Assembly: GCF_037038585.1 (NCBI RefSeq)
Contig: NC_092525.1
Span: forward strand, 21,844,867-21,908,866
Reading direction: 5' to 3'
Origin: Patagioenas fasciata
Taxonomy: Eukaryota; Chordata; Aves; Columbiformes; Columbidae
DNA: 64,000 nt
Shown: one piece after another, positions 39,181-51,428 of the stretch
Position numbering within the stretch: the first letter of the stretch is position 1
Layout of the letters: each line of letters starts with the position of its first letter
The notes under the pieces: model-generated
What the model was told of the DNA's origin: nothing
What the model saw: only the letters and a program-made list of their open reading frames with translations
Databases searched by the model: none
Program-made: the position numbers and the translations under genes

Positions 39181-39272
39181 CGGTGCCGGCCGCAGTCGGC
39201 ACGGGGCAGCGAGCGGCGCGCCGGCTGCGCGCACCCCGCACACGGCGCGCTGCCTCGGAGGGAGCGAGCACC

Positions 39273-39342
39273 ATGTGCCGGCCAGCGCTCGCCCGGCTGC
39301 TGCTCCTCCAGCTGCTGCTGCTGAAGCTGCACCTCGGCAAAG
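39273..39342 (+). CDS. LRP8: LRP8 (ApoER2) coding exon 1: signal peptide
   Basis: First coding exon of a lipoprotein receptor of the LDL-receptor family. LRP8 (ApoER2) is a type I membrane receptor that binds reelin and apoE-containing particles and signals through Dab1 in neurons; that role is family knowledge. The exon encodes 23 residues beginning MCRPALAR, followed by a leucine-rich hydrophobic core and HLGK, a typical short signal peptide. The ATG has A at -3. The exon ends AAAG before a GTGGGT donor at 39343, leaving a phase-1 codon that joins exon 2 as Gly-Ala-Val-Lys-Glu-Cys. The frame stays open upstream, with another in-frame ATG at 39048, but the signal peptide argues for 39273 as the start. 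It sits inside a CpG island downstream of GC boxes. Identification rests mainly on exon 2; the exon boundary is inferred from splice consensus and frame. Confidence 0.88.
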
Positions 39343-40196
39343 GTGGGTCTGGCGCGTCGCGGCCCGGCGGCTTTTCCCTACTTGCCGGGGTGGCCGCGGC
39401 ATGTGGCAAGTGCACACGGCGCCTCGGCGCTCCCGGGGAGCGGGTGAGCGTCCTGCCTACCTGGGCACCTAGGGGTGGGGGGCCGCGGGCAGACACTCGC
39501 CGCGGTGTCCCGCGGGAGGGCTGGACCTGCAGAGGGTCGGGTACGCTCGGGGCTTGCGACCTGCGGGGGCCGGGCGCGCTCTGCAGCGGGCGGATGCAAC
39601 GGGACCGCTGGTGACAGGAGCTGCCACCTTTAATCCCTTTCTGAGGAGATTTGTGCCTCCTGAGAGCAGCGTTGCACTGTGTCTGCAAAGCAGATTTGCT
39701 CCGTGTCCCCGCCGCCCTCAACTTTAGTTGGGTCAGTTCCCTTTTCCCGGGACGACACCGGTGCGCGTTGCCGCCTGTGTCCCCGGCTGTCTGTGCATTT
39801 TGCACCCATAACGGATGCGGAGGAGGTCCCAGCATCGGTGTCCTTTATAATTTTTCTTTGTCTTTTGCGTTTCGAGTTTAACTGTCTTCAATTCCCAGGT
39901 TCCTTTCCCCTCTGTCTTTAAAACAGTGCGGGGAAGCACGGGAATGGTCCCTTTTATCGCTGCACAAAGCAGCTTCGGCATCATCGCCGTCTTCCCGCGG
40001 AGGCGCGTCTCCCCCCGCCTCGCACCGAGCCGCTCTGCCCTGGCGAGCCCAGCCCCAGCCCCCACCCTCGGCCGCCGGCTCCCGGCGCCCTACCCGGGTT
40101 GTGCGGGGCCGGTTGGGGAGGCGGCCTCGGGGTGTCCCCGTCACCCCTTTGTGAGAGCGCGCCCCGCTGACCCAAGCGCGGCCCCGTGTCTCGCAG
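39343..40196 (+). other. LRP8: LRP8 intron 1
   Basis: Phase-1 intron of 854 bp between the signal-peptide exon and the first LDLa exon. It has a GTGGGT donor and an acceptor ending CTCGCAG. It is mostly GC-rich and lies wholly within the CpG island, apart from a more AT-rich middle around 39840-39925. Reading frames on both strands here look like by-products of stop-poor GC-rich DNA rather than genes. Extent is inferred from splice consensus and reading frame. Confidence 0.85.
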
Positions 40197-40316
40197 GCGC
40201 CGTCAAGGAGTGCGAGAAGGACCAGTTCCAGTGCCGGAACGAGCGATGCATCCCCGCCATCTGGAAATGCGACGAAGACGATGACTGCTCGGATAATAGC
40301 GACGAGGCGGATTGCC
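40197..40316 (+). CDS. LRP8: LRP8 (ApoER2) coding exon 2: first LDL-receptor class A repeat
   Basis: This 120-nt exon encodes one complete LDLa ligand-binding module, residues 24-63 of the precursor. All six cysteines are present (C29, C36, C41, C48, C54, C63), with the FQC, RCIP and WKCD signatures and the acidic calcium-binding segment [12 protein letters not shown]. From memory, the start of the module ([17 protein letters not shown]) is nearly identical to the first repeat of vertebrate LRP8 and less like LDLR or VLDLR, so I call LRP8. The acceptor is CTCGCAG at 40190-40196 and the donor is GTGAGT at 40317. Both flanking introns are phase 1, the classical arrangement that lets LDLa exons be shuffled or skipped. 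The leftover C would start a CCN proline codon in exon 3, matching the DCP junction expected in LRP8. No missing residue or frameshift is seen. Confidence 0.93.
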
Positions 40317-40461
40317 GTGAGTGTCCGTGCGCTGGCACGGTGGGGCGGGGACCGGGGCCCTCCCCGCGCCCAGCCTGGCAGGGCGCGCTTCCCAGCTGCG
40401 CTGCGCTTCTTTTTTTTATGAATGAATGGATGAAGTCGCGCCGTCCCCGGCTCCGGCGCCG

Positions 40462-40466
40462 ATTGG
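40462..40466 (-). promoter_or_regulatory. Inverted CCAAT box downstream of exon 2
   Basis: ATTGG on the + strand is CCAAT on the minus strand, in GC-rich sequence about 150 bp after exon 2. It resembles NF-Y sites of CpG-island promoters and could serve an alternative or antisense start. A five-base motif can occur by chance. Confidence 0.3.
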
Positions 40467-42401
40467 CTGCCGGGAGCAGCCGATCAGTGACGCGGCGGCC
40501 GGGCCCGCCGTGGGCAGAGCTCCGCGCGCGTGTAGCGGCTCCTCGCTGCCGTCCAGGCCGGGCTGACCCGGCCGGGGACACCCGGAGAGCGATGTCCCGC
40601 GGAAGGGGGCACCTGGCAGCTCCCTGCCCGCTCCCTCTCCGCCCTGAGGTTCCGCCCTCGCCTCCGGCAGCGTTTCTGCTCTAAGCGTCTAAAGGGAGCG
40701 GCACAGTTTGTGTCCTCAGGGGAGCTGGGAGATGTTTGGCCCCGAGGAAGTCTGTGTGTACGGTCAGTGACAGGTGCTCATGTGAAACGCTGTTTACTTT
40801 CAAGCATCACCACAAGATGTGGAATTGGTGTGAATTTTGTGTTTAAATATGTGTTTGTAGTCATGGTGAGGAGAAGGGACATGAACAAGTAGCACTGCTT
40901 GGCAGTGTCAGCCACATAACACTGACTGATTTCCTGGTAGTGCAAGGAAAGAGAGAGCAGGGAGATATGTATCCTGGGAAAACAACAGCCTTGCCTTCTC
41001 CTGTGGTGTGGCCCCGGTGCGTGTGAGTGGCACTTAATAAACTTTTGGTAGTTTGTGGGGTTGTGCTGGTGTTTATATCTCTGTTATCTTGCTGACAGTT
41101 TCTGACAGCCTAGGAGAATTTAGCTCAACTATGGAGAAGCATCTGTAAAAGAAGCCTAAGTCTTATGAAAGTATCTTTGATTTGGAGTTTTAAGTTGCGG
41201 ATATTTTAGCAAGTACCGTGTCTCTTGAATTATCTCTGTAGGATGAAGGACATTGAATGTGCATCAGGTTATAATTCACTGAAGGAGCTCTTGAAAGTTC
41301 ATAGACCCGGGGGATACCTTAAGAAAAGAAGAGTCACTGGTTATACATTTTCCAGTGTGTGACTGTCCTGTTACCAGCTTCACTGTTAAATCTGTTTCAG
41401 GTGATACTCAGAGTGAAGTTATAAGTAGATAAGTTTAAGGAGAGGAGGCATTCCCAATCTCTTGTTCATGGGAAACATTGTGGTGTTACAAGATAAAACA
41501 TAAACCCCTTATTTCTGGTGCTTTTATATTCAGAGGGCTTGGTAGGCTTTATATAGGTCTAAGGTTATGATCTGGGGAGTTAGCATTACTTAATTTAGAT
41601 ATAAAAATGGTTTATGCAGGAATTATATCGGCACTAAGTAGAGGCAACTTAGATTTGGAATGTTTCAGATTACAGAAGACTCAGGGAAGCCAGGGCTGAC
41701 TGAGAACCAGTTTGGACACGTGTTTAGTCATAACTGGGCAAGTTTTCTCAGAAGTTTGAGTTTCCAGAGACAGACACTAATCTGTGGAAATGCTGGCAAT
41801 CTCTGAGCAGGCTGATAATTGTATTATTGAAGCCTTCTATTTCAAAGTCGCTCTGTGTGCTGTTGTACAAAGGCTTGTTGAGCTGCAGGTGACATATGGG
41901 CTGTGCTTTGGGAGCTGCTGTTTTGGAGGTTGGGATCGTGGGTGGAGCAGCATCTTTTTCTAACAGATTCTGCAGCCTGCATTCCACAGGTTTGTGGCCT
42001 GAGCTCCTTACTTAGCATGAGTGAGTGGGTCAGTATATGGGCTGCTTTTTTGTCTTTCCATTTTCCTTGTGATCCACCTTCTAAGCATTTTGTCAGAAAA
42101 AAGAGTGTAAAACAACATCGTGTTGCATAACAGCTCTGTGTGAATTGTGCTGTGTTAGAATGGTTAGATGGATAATTGAATCTGACATAGTTTTATTTTA
42201 GAGGGTTTTTACAGTTGTTGGGTTGGGGGTGGTGAAAATATGATCGCTAAATTGTCATAGAATGGTGACTTTTGAGATGTTAGGAAAGAGCATTTTTGGA
42301 TGTGGGGACACCAGGAAGAGTTCTTTGCTTTATTCTGAATTTGGGAATTATTATTGACAGGGGTGGGTACTACAGAAATGACTCATGGACTGTTAATTTA
42401 G

Positions 42402-42458
42402 TTCATAGAATGGTTGGGGTTAGAAGGGACTTCTGGAGATCATCTAGTCCAACCCACC
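42402..42458 (-). mobile_element. CR1 LINE 3' end fragment (minus strand), in LRP8 intron 2
   Basis: 'ttcatagaatggttggggtt', 'agaagggacttctggagatc' and 'atctagtccaaccca' are the reverse complement of the CR1 3' terminus. Only about 57 bp are recognisable, a very short 5'-truncated copy. Confidence 0.88.
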
Positions 42459-43008
42459 ATATGTATATTGACTTAGCAGTTGCTTCTCCAAGTAGCCTGA
42501 GAGACATTTAAATGGCATTTTTCACACAATTTTTTTTCCCCTCACTTATATTGTTCTGAACACTGTGGTTTGGTTTTGTTTTTTTTTTTTTAATGCACAC
42601 TGCTTTTCAGCATATGTGGTGTTTAGAGTTATATCCACTGGGTGAAATAATATGTTCCATGTGGTTTCGCTTCCAGATATCACCTCTGTTGTCACTGCTG
42701 TAATAAACAGATATGTTTATAAAATAGTTTTTAAATAAATATACAATGGAAGAAACTGTTCCAGAAAACTCATCATGCTGGGGTGGTGATGGAGAGGGAG
42801 AAGAAAATGCAGGTAGCCTGCTGGCAATGAGTACTAATATGGGACCTAGTCACCCCTGTAATTACTTGCTAATGCTTTTTCCAGAGTTAATAACAGGTTT
42901 GTAATAGTTCATTGCTGCTTATATGTATCCTCCTGTGTTGAAGGAACAGGATGGTCCTTATCTGCTTTAAGAATTGGTTTATGAAACAAGCTTGTCCTTG
43001 TGGTAGAT

Positions 43009-43189
43009 CAATGATGTCAAACTCATTTTCCCCGGGGGCCACATCGGCCTCACGGTTGCCTTCAAAGGGCTGAATGTCATTTAAAGACTGATAAAGACTG
43101 TACTCCTACAGTCTTAAAATTCCATTTGGCCCTTTGAAGGTACCCTGAGGCTGATGTGGCCCCCGGGGAAAATGAGTTTGACATCCCTG
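43009..43189. mobile_element. hAT-type miniature inverted-repeat transposon (MITE) in LRP8 intron 2
   Basis: A 181-bp element with terminal inverted repeats: the left end reads CAATGATGTCAAACTC and the right end is the complement of CAGGGATGTCAAACTC. The two arms stay complementary for roughly 65-70 bp with few mismatches, so almost the whole element folds into a hairpin. The flanks TGGTAGAT (43001-43008) and TTGTAGAT (43190-43197) match at 7 of 8 bases, the 8-bp target duplication typical of hAT insertions. There is no transposase, so it is non-autonomous. The CAGGGRTGTCAAACTC-type end is known from vertebrate hAT/Charlie-like families; exact family not determined. Confidence 0.93.
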
Positions 43190-43346
43190 TTGTAGATGGT
43201 CTATAAACCCAGAAAGATTTTGTAAGCAAGGTTATCTTAAGCAGTTCTGGAAGAAGTTAAGTTTTGTTTGTGCAGAACAGCGACTTTATAACCTGGCAGT
43301 TCGTGTGCTTTGTATTGGAAGCTACCTTTGCATAAAAACTGATGTT

Positions 43347-43462
43347 GGGTTTTTTTTTTGGGGGGAGGGGTTATTTTTTGTGTGTGGGTTTTGTGGTTGA
43401 TTGGTTGGTTGTAGGTTGGTTGTTGTTGTTTGTTTGGGGTTTTTTTGTTTGTTTTGTTTTTC
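43347..43462. repeat. G/T-rich low-complexity tract
   Basis: About 115 bp of T runs, GGTT, GTT and GTTT units, almost lacking A and C on the + strand. Confidence 0.85.
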
Positions 43463-46400
43463 CTCCTCCCTTCTCTAGAGCTTTCCTGATATGATGTTGG
43501 CTTTTTTAAAGGAGCTTTGGACTCTTAAGGAGAACATCTCAGTAGTTACCCTGTATGGTCTCTGTGGAACTTGCTTTCCATTCAGTAGTTTTTTTCTGTG
43601 GTGGTTGGTAGTTCAAGTTATCTGCCATAGGATTGATGCGTGAGTGAAAATGGAACTGGAGCATGTAGAAGTAATGATCTCAGCCCTCACACAAATCAGA
43701 TTACCCAGCAGTGGTCTGTAAGGTATGTCAAGTTTATCTTAGGTTGCTCAATAACCTTTTTGTGTATCACAAGGCCAAATTATTTCTTGGTATGTGGCAG
43801 TTGACTTTAGAGGTTTTACTTGTGGGAAATGAATGAAATGAAAGGAATCCAGTTTGTTTTTCTTCTTTAAGAAAAAAAGAGCTGTTTAACCCTTTTTTTT
43901 TTTTTTTGACTTTGACTGATGTTGCTGACGAAGGCAGGATTTACGAGCTCTCTGACCACCTGGTTCACTGGCAATAGCACTCAGTAGAGACTAGGGGCAT
44001 GACAGAGAAATGGGATTTGTTGCTTGCGCTACTTGGGTTATCATTTGTAAGATACACACTGCAGTAAAGACTAGACTGTGTATGTTGCTTTGGTTCAATT
44101 TAAATTATCTTTACAATTTTAACATATTCCAAGAAGCATCTCTAGAGTTGAAACCTCATGCATCTGCTTGTCCTCATTTGAGCAAGTATCAGTTCTGCAT
44201 ATGGTGCGTATTTCATGTTGCATATTTCAATGTTATCAAGTCCTTTTAGTACTGTTGATGATTTTAAAAAGTCAAATGGCCGCTATAAAAAAATAGATAA
44301 CTTATCACAGTATGAAGGTAAAAGTGCTGAGGATTTAAGGAAGAGCAGGAAAATAGGGATTGCAGAAAGTGCCTTACCCATTGGGGAAAGGTAAAAAAAA
44401 GAACCAAATAGATGTAGGTAGCAAGTAAGTATGAATGTAGTTACTGCTTTACAAGAAGTAAAAGGAAACAAATCCTGGTGGCAAAGGACTGTAGCAAAGG
44501 AGGCTGCCAGGAAGAACAGAGACAGTGTTTGTTTGTCTGTGGGCATGGGGCTTGTGAAGCAGTAACAAGAGAGGAGATACTGATTTGTGTGCATGGTGGA
44601 AATACATAAAACTGTATACAAATTGCTGAAATATGAAGATGCCTTCTTCCTGTCATGTTTTTAAAAAGTTACAGCATTTTATGGGAGAGAAAATAAAAAA
44701 GGAGAAGTTCCTTAAAATGTTACTGTGTATCTACTAAAAGGAAACTGAACACCCACCAGAAAAATAGTGCAAGTGATGGTGTTTGGACTGCTGGGGAAAT
44801 TAAGACTTAAGCCCTAGAATTAGAAATCTTAGGTAGCTCTTGCAGAGTTTAAATCTGTATAAGACTACTGATGCTGCTCTATGCAAAAATATTCGTTCGA
44901 GCTCAATCCAGTCTGCCTAGGCCTGAGAAGACAGAAACCCAGTCTCAATTTACAGTTTGCACGGTCATGATCTGTACTAAATGTGATGCACTCAGTGAGG
45001 ATGGGGCTTCAGGATGGTTTTGAACATGATTTTTAGATGCATTTTACTCCTTCCCTACACAAGCAATGCTTTTTCCTCTTGGGAAGCTCTGGAAAGTCAA
45101 GGCTGAATGTTTGCAGATACGCAGTCATTGAGGCTTTCCCTTAACGATATAGCAGCAACATTATAAAGCACTGAAGCTATTTTTATAATGGGGAAAAATG
45201 TCCGTTTTCTGAGGCACAGTGTTTTGGCAAAGGATCACTTGTTGCTGAAATACTCAGAATGTAGGATACTGGGTTTTGTTCTATGTCTCCCTTGGGACAG
45301 GTGGACACTGCAGGGCCAGTTTGGCCCCAGGGCCCACAAATCGTGTACCCAGGGTCCCTGCTGCTATGGGACATGTTCCCAGAATAGAAAATCCTAGAGA
45401 GCTGCTTTGATGGGGGAGTGGCTCTCGGAGACTTTTTGCCCAGTTTTACCAGTTGCTCCTTGCTTGCCGCTGCAACCAGCAGAAAACAAGGAAGAATGTG
45501 CAAATTGCAGCCAGACTTGATACAGTTGACACAAAGTAAGAGCTCTGAGTTTGATGGTTGTGCTTGGTAGGATTTTATTTTTTCGCTCTAAGTAGGATTC
45601 ACATTGTCTTAACCCAGGCCTGAGGGTGAGTAAAAGAGCCTGGAAGACCTCTGCTTAAGTGTTTCTCTGGTGGCAGATCCTTAAACGCAACGAAGAGTAT
45701 AGTTGCAAAAAGCTTAATGATTTTCCTAAAATGAAACACAAGCTTCAATGCCATTTCAGCAGAGGGACACAGACAAATGCAGAGTTACTATTCTCTTTCA
45801 AAGCTCTATTTTCCATGTATTTGGATCCTTTTGGGTAAGTACTGTTGATAGGGATGTTTTATGCTGGACAGGATTGAGGTTGCCTCAGGTATGAAATGCA
45901 GTGTGTAAGGAGTTGCTGTTTCAAAGACTATTCCTGCATGTCCAGAATTAAGGGTGAACAGGTAGTATAAGCAGACTTTTCCATACCTCAGCCCTTGTCC
46001 TGCCTTGGGGCAGCAATATGTGACAGTAGAGCTGGGAAAACTTCCCTTGCTGTCTGGAGGAAGCAAGACCCCTGTTCTCCTGCTGGTGTTGTGCTAGAGA
46101 ATCTGCAGAGAGTTTGATTCCTGCTGCCTATGCGAAAGCCCGGGAGGCAGCCTCATATTCTCCGTGCTTTTCAGTTCAAATTTCAGTAGAGCTGGAATTT
46201 GGGAATAAAAATATATCAAAAACCTATTTGAGAATTAAAAATCTAGATCCTCTGAAGAGTTAAATATGGCCCAAGTGGCTTTGAAACACAGGAGTGTAAT
46301 GGTGTGCCCTGCTTGCAGGTTTTGGAACATGAGAAAGTGAAACAGCAGGCAGTCACAATTGCCACATATATTCTGTGACTTTTTTGTCCTCTGTTATCTG

Positions 46401-48639
46401 TTGCTCCAATTTTTTTTCATGTTCAGTGTTGAGACAGTATTCTCTGTGCTGAGTGATAGATGTGTCTTACTGTGGAGATGCCTGCGTGTCTTCGATACTT
46501 ACTCCATGGTCATGTGCACGTTTTAGGTTTTCTTGACATGTGCATGGTCATATGCTCTTGATTACGTCAGTGACAGTTTCTCTGAGTTGCAGGGAGAGCT
46601 TGCATGCTCATCCCCAAACTGGAAGCACTGGGAAGAGTGGTGCCCATTTGCTTGTCTGTTGCCTGCCTGTCCTGGTCGGTGCTGTGTTAATATGAAAACC
46701 AGGCTCAAAACCAGTTTACTGTTCTCTTGTGTTCAACACTGAATGTTAATTGCTTATCTTTCTTTTTTTCATTATATTCTCATTGTCTGTTCTGGGAAAA
46801 CTAACTTGCATGTGATTTGGGTTATCTTCCCTGTGCTGCATCCTTTGTGCAGAAAATCAAGCACTAAGTACATGTGGGAAACATGCATTTCTCCATTTCC
46901 CCATTTCCTGGCACATTTGCTTAAGGAGTTTTATTATCTCTAGATACAAACTGTTTTCCAGGAGGTGGTGTTTTTCTGTCAGTTCTGCTCATGGTTTGGG
47001 AAAGAGAGATAGAACTGGAATAGGACCACTGGAAAGACAGGAGAGGGAGCTCAGGTGTACGGGATAGCTGCGGATAGAATGGCTACAGAGGGAAGAGAAC
47101 TTGATTTTTATGGAGCACTGCTGTACTATAGCAAGAAAGCACATGAGTTGCTCTAGATACAGTTACAGGAACAAGCTGTGATCTGAAAAGCTTTCCTAAG
47201 GTCAAGGAGAATGGGAAGATTGAAAATAATGATGAAGTTCAGGAAGGAAAGTGCAGTCAAAACTGTCAATATCTTGGAACTCAGAGGTCTCATTTCAGAG
47301 GATATAAAAATGTTCTACATTTTGAGCCAAGGTAGGCAAGCTTCATCCAGAGCATTTTCATGTGTGGAAAGGTAAAACAAAAGTCCTATCATCTGCAGTG
47401 TTATAGACCCAGGATTAGCACAGGTTTAAGGTGTGATTTCTTACTGGTTGATGTTAGAGTGGAAGATACTTATGATAATTTAATATTAATCAGAAGATGT
47501 TTAGAGAACTTCAAATGAACAAATTACAATTATGAGACTGGATGAACCGAGTATAATGTTTTTATCTGACACATTTAGACTAAGAAATTGACAGTGCTAG
47601 AAATAGTGAGTTTTCTTGAGTCCCATGTCTACCTAAAGGGCCATTAAACACTTGGTAAAGACTGAAAATGTCTGATAATTATTGATTCTCAGCTGTTTCT
47701 AATAGAGTAGGTACTCAAATTTGTTTCTGCTGGCTTTTTTAATGGCACCAACTTTTTTAATTCACTGGCAAATTTACCGTGTCTTTGGTGTGCCTCAGAG
47801 ACTGTGATGTTGTATTAGACATGTGTTTGTGGTCAATTTGATTTGGTGTGAAATTCTCCTGGTCTCTCTACTATTGTTTCTCTGATGGCCTTTTCCTCTC
47901 TACAACTTGCCCATTTACCTGCAGCTCTCCCCTGGTGATTCCAAAGATGTTCCCAAAGCATTTTACTGCTCAGCTCTGCTTTTCTGTGTCATTATATGCC
48001 TTATAAAATGCCATAAGATGTCATTTCTTTATTTGCTTTTCCCAAGAAAACAAATCAGTAAGCTGAGTTTGAGGGATGGGGATGAAGATTTGTGTTGCTG
48101 CTTGTTTTCTTGTGCAGTGGCACACACATCCTTGGTAGAAACACAGACTGGCTGCTCCAGTGCGTTCAGCTGCCAGCGACCAGCTGATTCTAGCCACAGG
48201 GAATCCTACGCTAGTTCTCTCTATTCTTCTCCATTTCCTGTTAAAATTATTAATACTTGACCACAAGGGAATGGAAGAGGGTAAAAGGCCCTGTGATAAA
48301 ATTAATGCAGATTTTCTGCTCTGTGAAAAATTCTGGTTGAAAGCCAAGAGATAGCAAACTGATTAGACTTTAAAAGTTATAATAATGCTGTAAGATAGTT
48401 GAAAAATGAAACTAAGCCCGTCCAGACTGAAAAAGCCAGATTTTAACCAAAGAGAAGCCAGAAGAACTTTAAAGCAGGCACGCAAGCTCCATCTCTGATG
48501 GTCTCTTGGGGTGACAGAAACTCTGTGTCTTGCCCTAGTAATGATGCCCTGATAGACTGTGATTCTCTGTGCCTGGCAAGGACGGTGACTTTTTCCACTG
48601 AGCTGAGGCTAATCTGGCAGCCCTACGCCTTGCTCCTCA

Positions 48640-48790
48640 TTATAGAGGTGAATAAATGGTCTTAGAGCTCTTGTGCAGGTGGGACCTGGCCCTGAGGGAC
48701 CTGTGGTTGTACAGGTAGTCAGCAGCAGAGCCAAGAACAAAAATGATGATTCGTATCTACCGCTCCAGCACTCAGTACATACAACCATAT
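48640..48790 (-). mobile_element. Possible MIR/CORE-type SINE fragment (minus strand)
   Basis: 'gtagtcagcagcagagccaa' followed by 'ctaccgctccagcactcag' resembles the reverse complement of the tRNA-derived half of MIR-like SINEs. Highly diverged; a tentative call. Confidence 0.4.
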
Positions 48791-50285
48791 TGCTTACTGC
48801 AGAGGGGCACGTCACACTAGTGGAAGTGTTTTGATTTTTCCTCCAGGTTTCTTGGCTTTTTTCAGTCTAAACCAAGGCCTGATGCTAAGTTTAACCTTAC
48901 AGTTAATGCCAAGAACAAGTGTTAGAAACTAGGAGAGACCAGGCTTTACAGTTGGCTTAGCGTAAGGCTAGTAGTCTTTGGGCTGCAGCCACATAAAGTG
49001 AGCTTTATTGCCATTTTTTTTTCTTAGATGTTCTGTTTCTGATACATCGATATTATTTTTGCATTATTAATATTTATTAAGTGCTTGAGAGCATGTGCGG
49101 CACTGTACCAGGACCAGAGCAGCCAGGGACTCAGTTTCCATGGCAGCAGGAGGACAGTCCTGTACTCGCCCAAATAGAAGGGCTCTTTCTGGCAACTGCT
49201 TTCTGTACCGTGATTACTTTTTCTTATTAAACAAGGATATATAATTTAAAATATAATTCATTAGTGCTGCAGAATCTTGTCCATCCTGAGTGAGAATTTT
49301 GCCTGCTGTAAGTTTCTTTATATTTTCTGAAGTTCTGGCTTTGTTTCTGTAGCTTCTGTGGGTGTGATTTCTTTTACTTGCAAAACACTGGAAAGGGGGG
49401 AAAAATGTGTTTAAAATCAATTTAAATAGTTGGAAATTTCTTTTTGATTTTGTTAAAATTTGGACTATGTTATGTTGTTGTACATTTATCTCCCTTTCCA
49501 AGTAGCCTATAGCACGATTTTATCAATTTTAAAAAACTAATTGTTGAAGAAATTAGTGTTTACAACTGACAAGAAACTCTTAGCTGTACTTGTTATCTGT
49601 AGTATGGTGTACATTGAGGTGACATTTTTCTTCATTTCAAAAGGTGAATTAAAATTTTCTGTTGATCCCAGGTCTTTGTTCAGCTCTATATTACCCAGTA
49701 GAAGTTTTCTGTCCATCTTTGCTTTCTATGTATAAAGTTAATGCAACAAATTTATTTGGTGAGTTTTCAGGCTCTTTCTGGTTTTGTTGATGTAGATGAG
49801 TAAGGCTGTACATATCTTTCCAGATGTGTCGCATCGGTCTCCTCTGCTACCAGCTGATTGACTTGCTGATTTAGCAGTGACTGTTTCAGTAAAGTTTGCT
49901 GGACCTATTCCATCCAGATAGGATGCTGCTCTGTGTGATCTGGTGAGTAGTTAAGAGCATGAAAATCAGCAATAGCAGGAGTAGTGAATATACTTGCACT
50001 GAGAATTTCACATGTAAGCTTACAACTGTTCCTGTAGTCTTCTCATCCTCAATCACAATTGCATCTATGCAGCTACTTATAAAGAAATGCCCCAGTTTCT
50101 TTGATAACAAATGTCAGTGTTGACTGATATAGGCCAAGAAATATACCTCCTGTCTCTGAGCGGTTTTGGTCTTGTTAGTGTAGTTGTGTTATGCTTACTA
50201 CACATTTGTCATCCAGTGGCTGGTTAGCTGTGTAGCTTTCTGTAAGTCTTCACCATTCGAGTAGACTAAATATTGTATTGTACTG

Positions 50286-50362
50286 GTTTGAAAACTGATG
50301 CTTACAGAAGTTATCCATTGCCCAAGGCTACAGAGTGATTCAGCGAGTCATTGTCAACATTA
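50286..50362 (-). mobile_element. Possible MIR-like SINE core fragment (minus strand)
   Basis: 'aaaactgatgcttacagaag' then 'ttgcccaaggctacagagtg' parallels the reverse complement of the MIR core (normally 'cagagaggttaagtgacttg' and 'cccaaggtcacacagct'). Ancient and short. Confidence 0.5.
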
Positions 50363-51402
50363 GTGACTCATAAAGAATGTTCCCAATTTCTTGTTTTCTC
50401 ATCCATTATCGCGTTGTTTTCCACAGATAATCATGTTCCTTGGATTAAGTGACTGCTCAAGGGTTTAGACTTTGTCATATACAGTTTGTAAAATATTTAG
50501 GAAAATCTCACTGTTAACTCACTGTTTCAAAATTTTAGTGTTGGGTCAAGTGCAAGAAGCACTTCAAATGGATCACTTCTTATAATCAGACAGAGAGAAT
50601 GCAGTTGTTCAAGGGGGAACATAGTATTAGTTTTGCTTTTCAAAACTGACTTATTTTTGTACATTCTAGCATATCGTAAACAATAATAGAGCACAGCCTG
50701 TCTGCAAGCAGTCACCACTGCAGCCACCTCTTCAGCAGGCCAAAAGTCCTGGCTTTGAGACTGGACATGACTGATTCTTTTTTAATCGCTGAAGAGGCTC
50801 TTTCCAGTTCACATGGGGACACTGTCTCTCCTGACCTCCTTTGCCTACATGCCCATACATTGCTGTTATCTGAGCACTAACTTCTGAAGTAATTTATCAC
50901 TAGTGCACCCTTGCCTTGATAAATTATTTGTAATGTAGCCTTGGCTGACAAGAACCAAGATGACTAGGGAAGTATAATTTGCAATTATATATTTTATTGC
51001 TGCCTTTCTTTTCCCTTTTCCTATGTAAAACAATAAAGATACAATGCAGGTTGCACAACTCTAAAGTTTGCACAACAATATTCATTTCTGCTCACTTGAT
51101 AAGCAGGGCTGCAGTGGCAGTAACAGGTAGTATTTAAATTAGCTGGGTACTACTGGGTGATTCCATTGGGCTTGTTATACAATTTAAAAAGCGTAACCTA
51201 TACGGGCACAAGTGTTTGGTGGATGATAAAGAATGATTTTCAAAGGGAAGCTCTGGAACAGTCTCTGCCAGTATCATATTGGTGCATTGAAATTGCATGT
51301 GATACTTCAAGGAATTGCTCTTTGAGCACAAGAGCTCTTTAACACAGAATTTTGTCCTATTTTTTATAAAATAATATGTTACGTATGTTTGCCTAAGGTG
51401 CC

Positions 51403-51428
51403 AGGGATCAGTGCACGCTGATCCCTGC
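51403..51428. repeat. 10-bp perfect inverted repeat in intron 2
   Basis: CAGGGATCAG and CTGATCCCTG flank a 6-nt spacer. A compact hairpin; it may be chance. Confidence 0.7.

Larger units (their letters stand above)
38760..40690 (+). promoter_or_regulatory. LRP8: CpG-island promoter of LRP8
   Basis: Base composition changes abruptly near 38760 from AT-rich to very GC-rich with dense CpG, and returns to AT-rich after about 40690. The island spans the presumed transcription start, both coding exons and intron 1. SP1-type GC boxes lie at 39060-39068 and 39172-39180, upstream of the ATG. There is no TATA box at a plausible distance, fitting a dispersed-start CpG-island promoter. The exact start site cannot be fixed from sequence. 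An inverted CCAAT motif (ATTGG, 40462-40466) downstream of exon 2 hints at a second or antisense promoter. Confidence 0.85.

Noticed and set aside
38738-39472. Long overlapping open frames on both strands in the CpG island (up to 244 codons)
   Set aside because: GC-rich DNA has few stop codons. The products are Ala/Arg/Pro/Gly-rich without domains, and only the frame with the signal peptide joins a real LDLa exon.
39926-40684. 252-codon frame containing the LDLa module, as a single intronless gene
   Set aside because: The segments before 40197 and after 40316 are low-complexity translations of intron sequence. Good splice sites bound the conserved module exactly.
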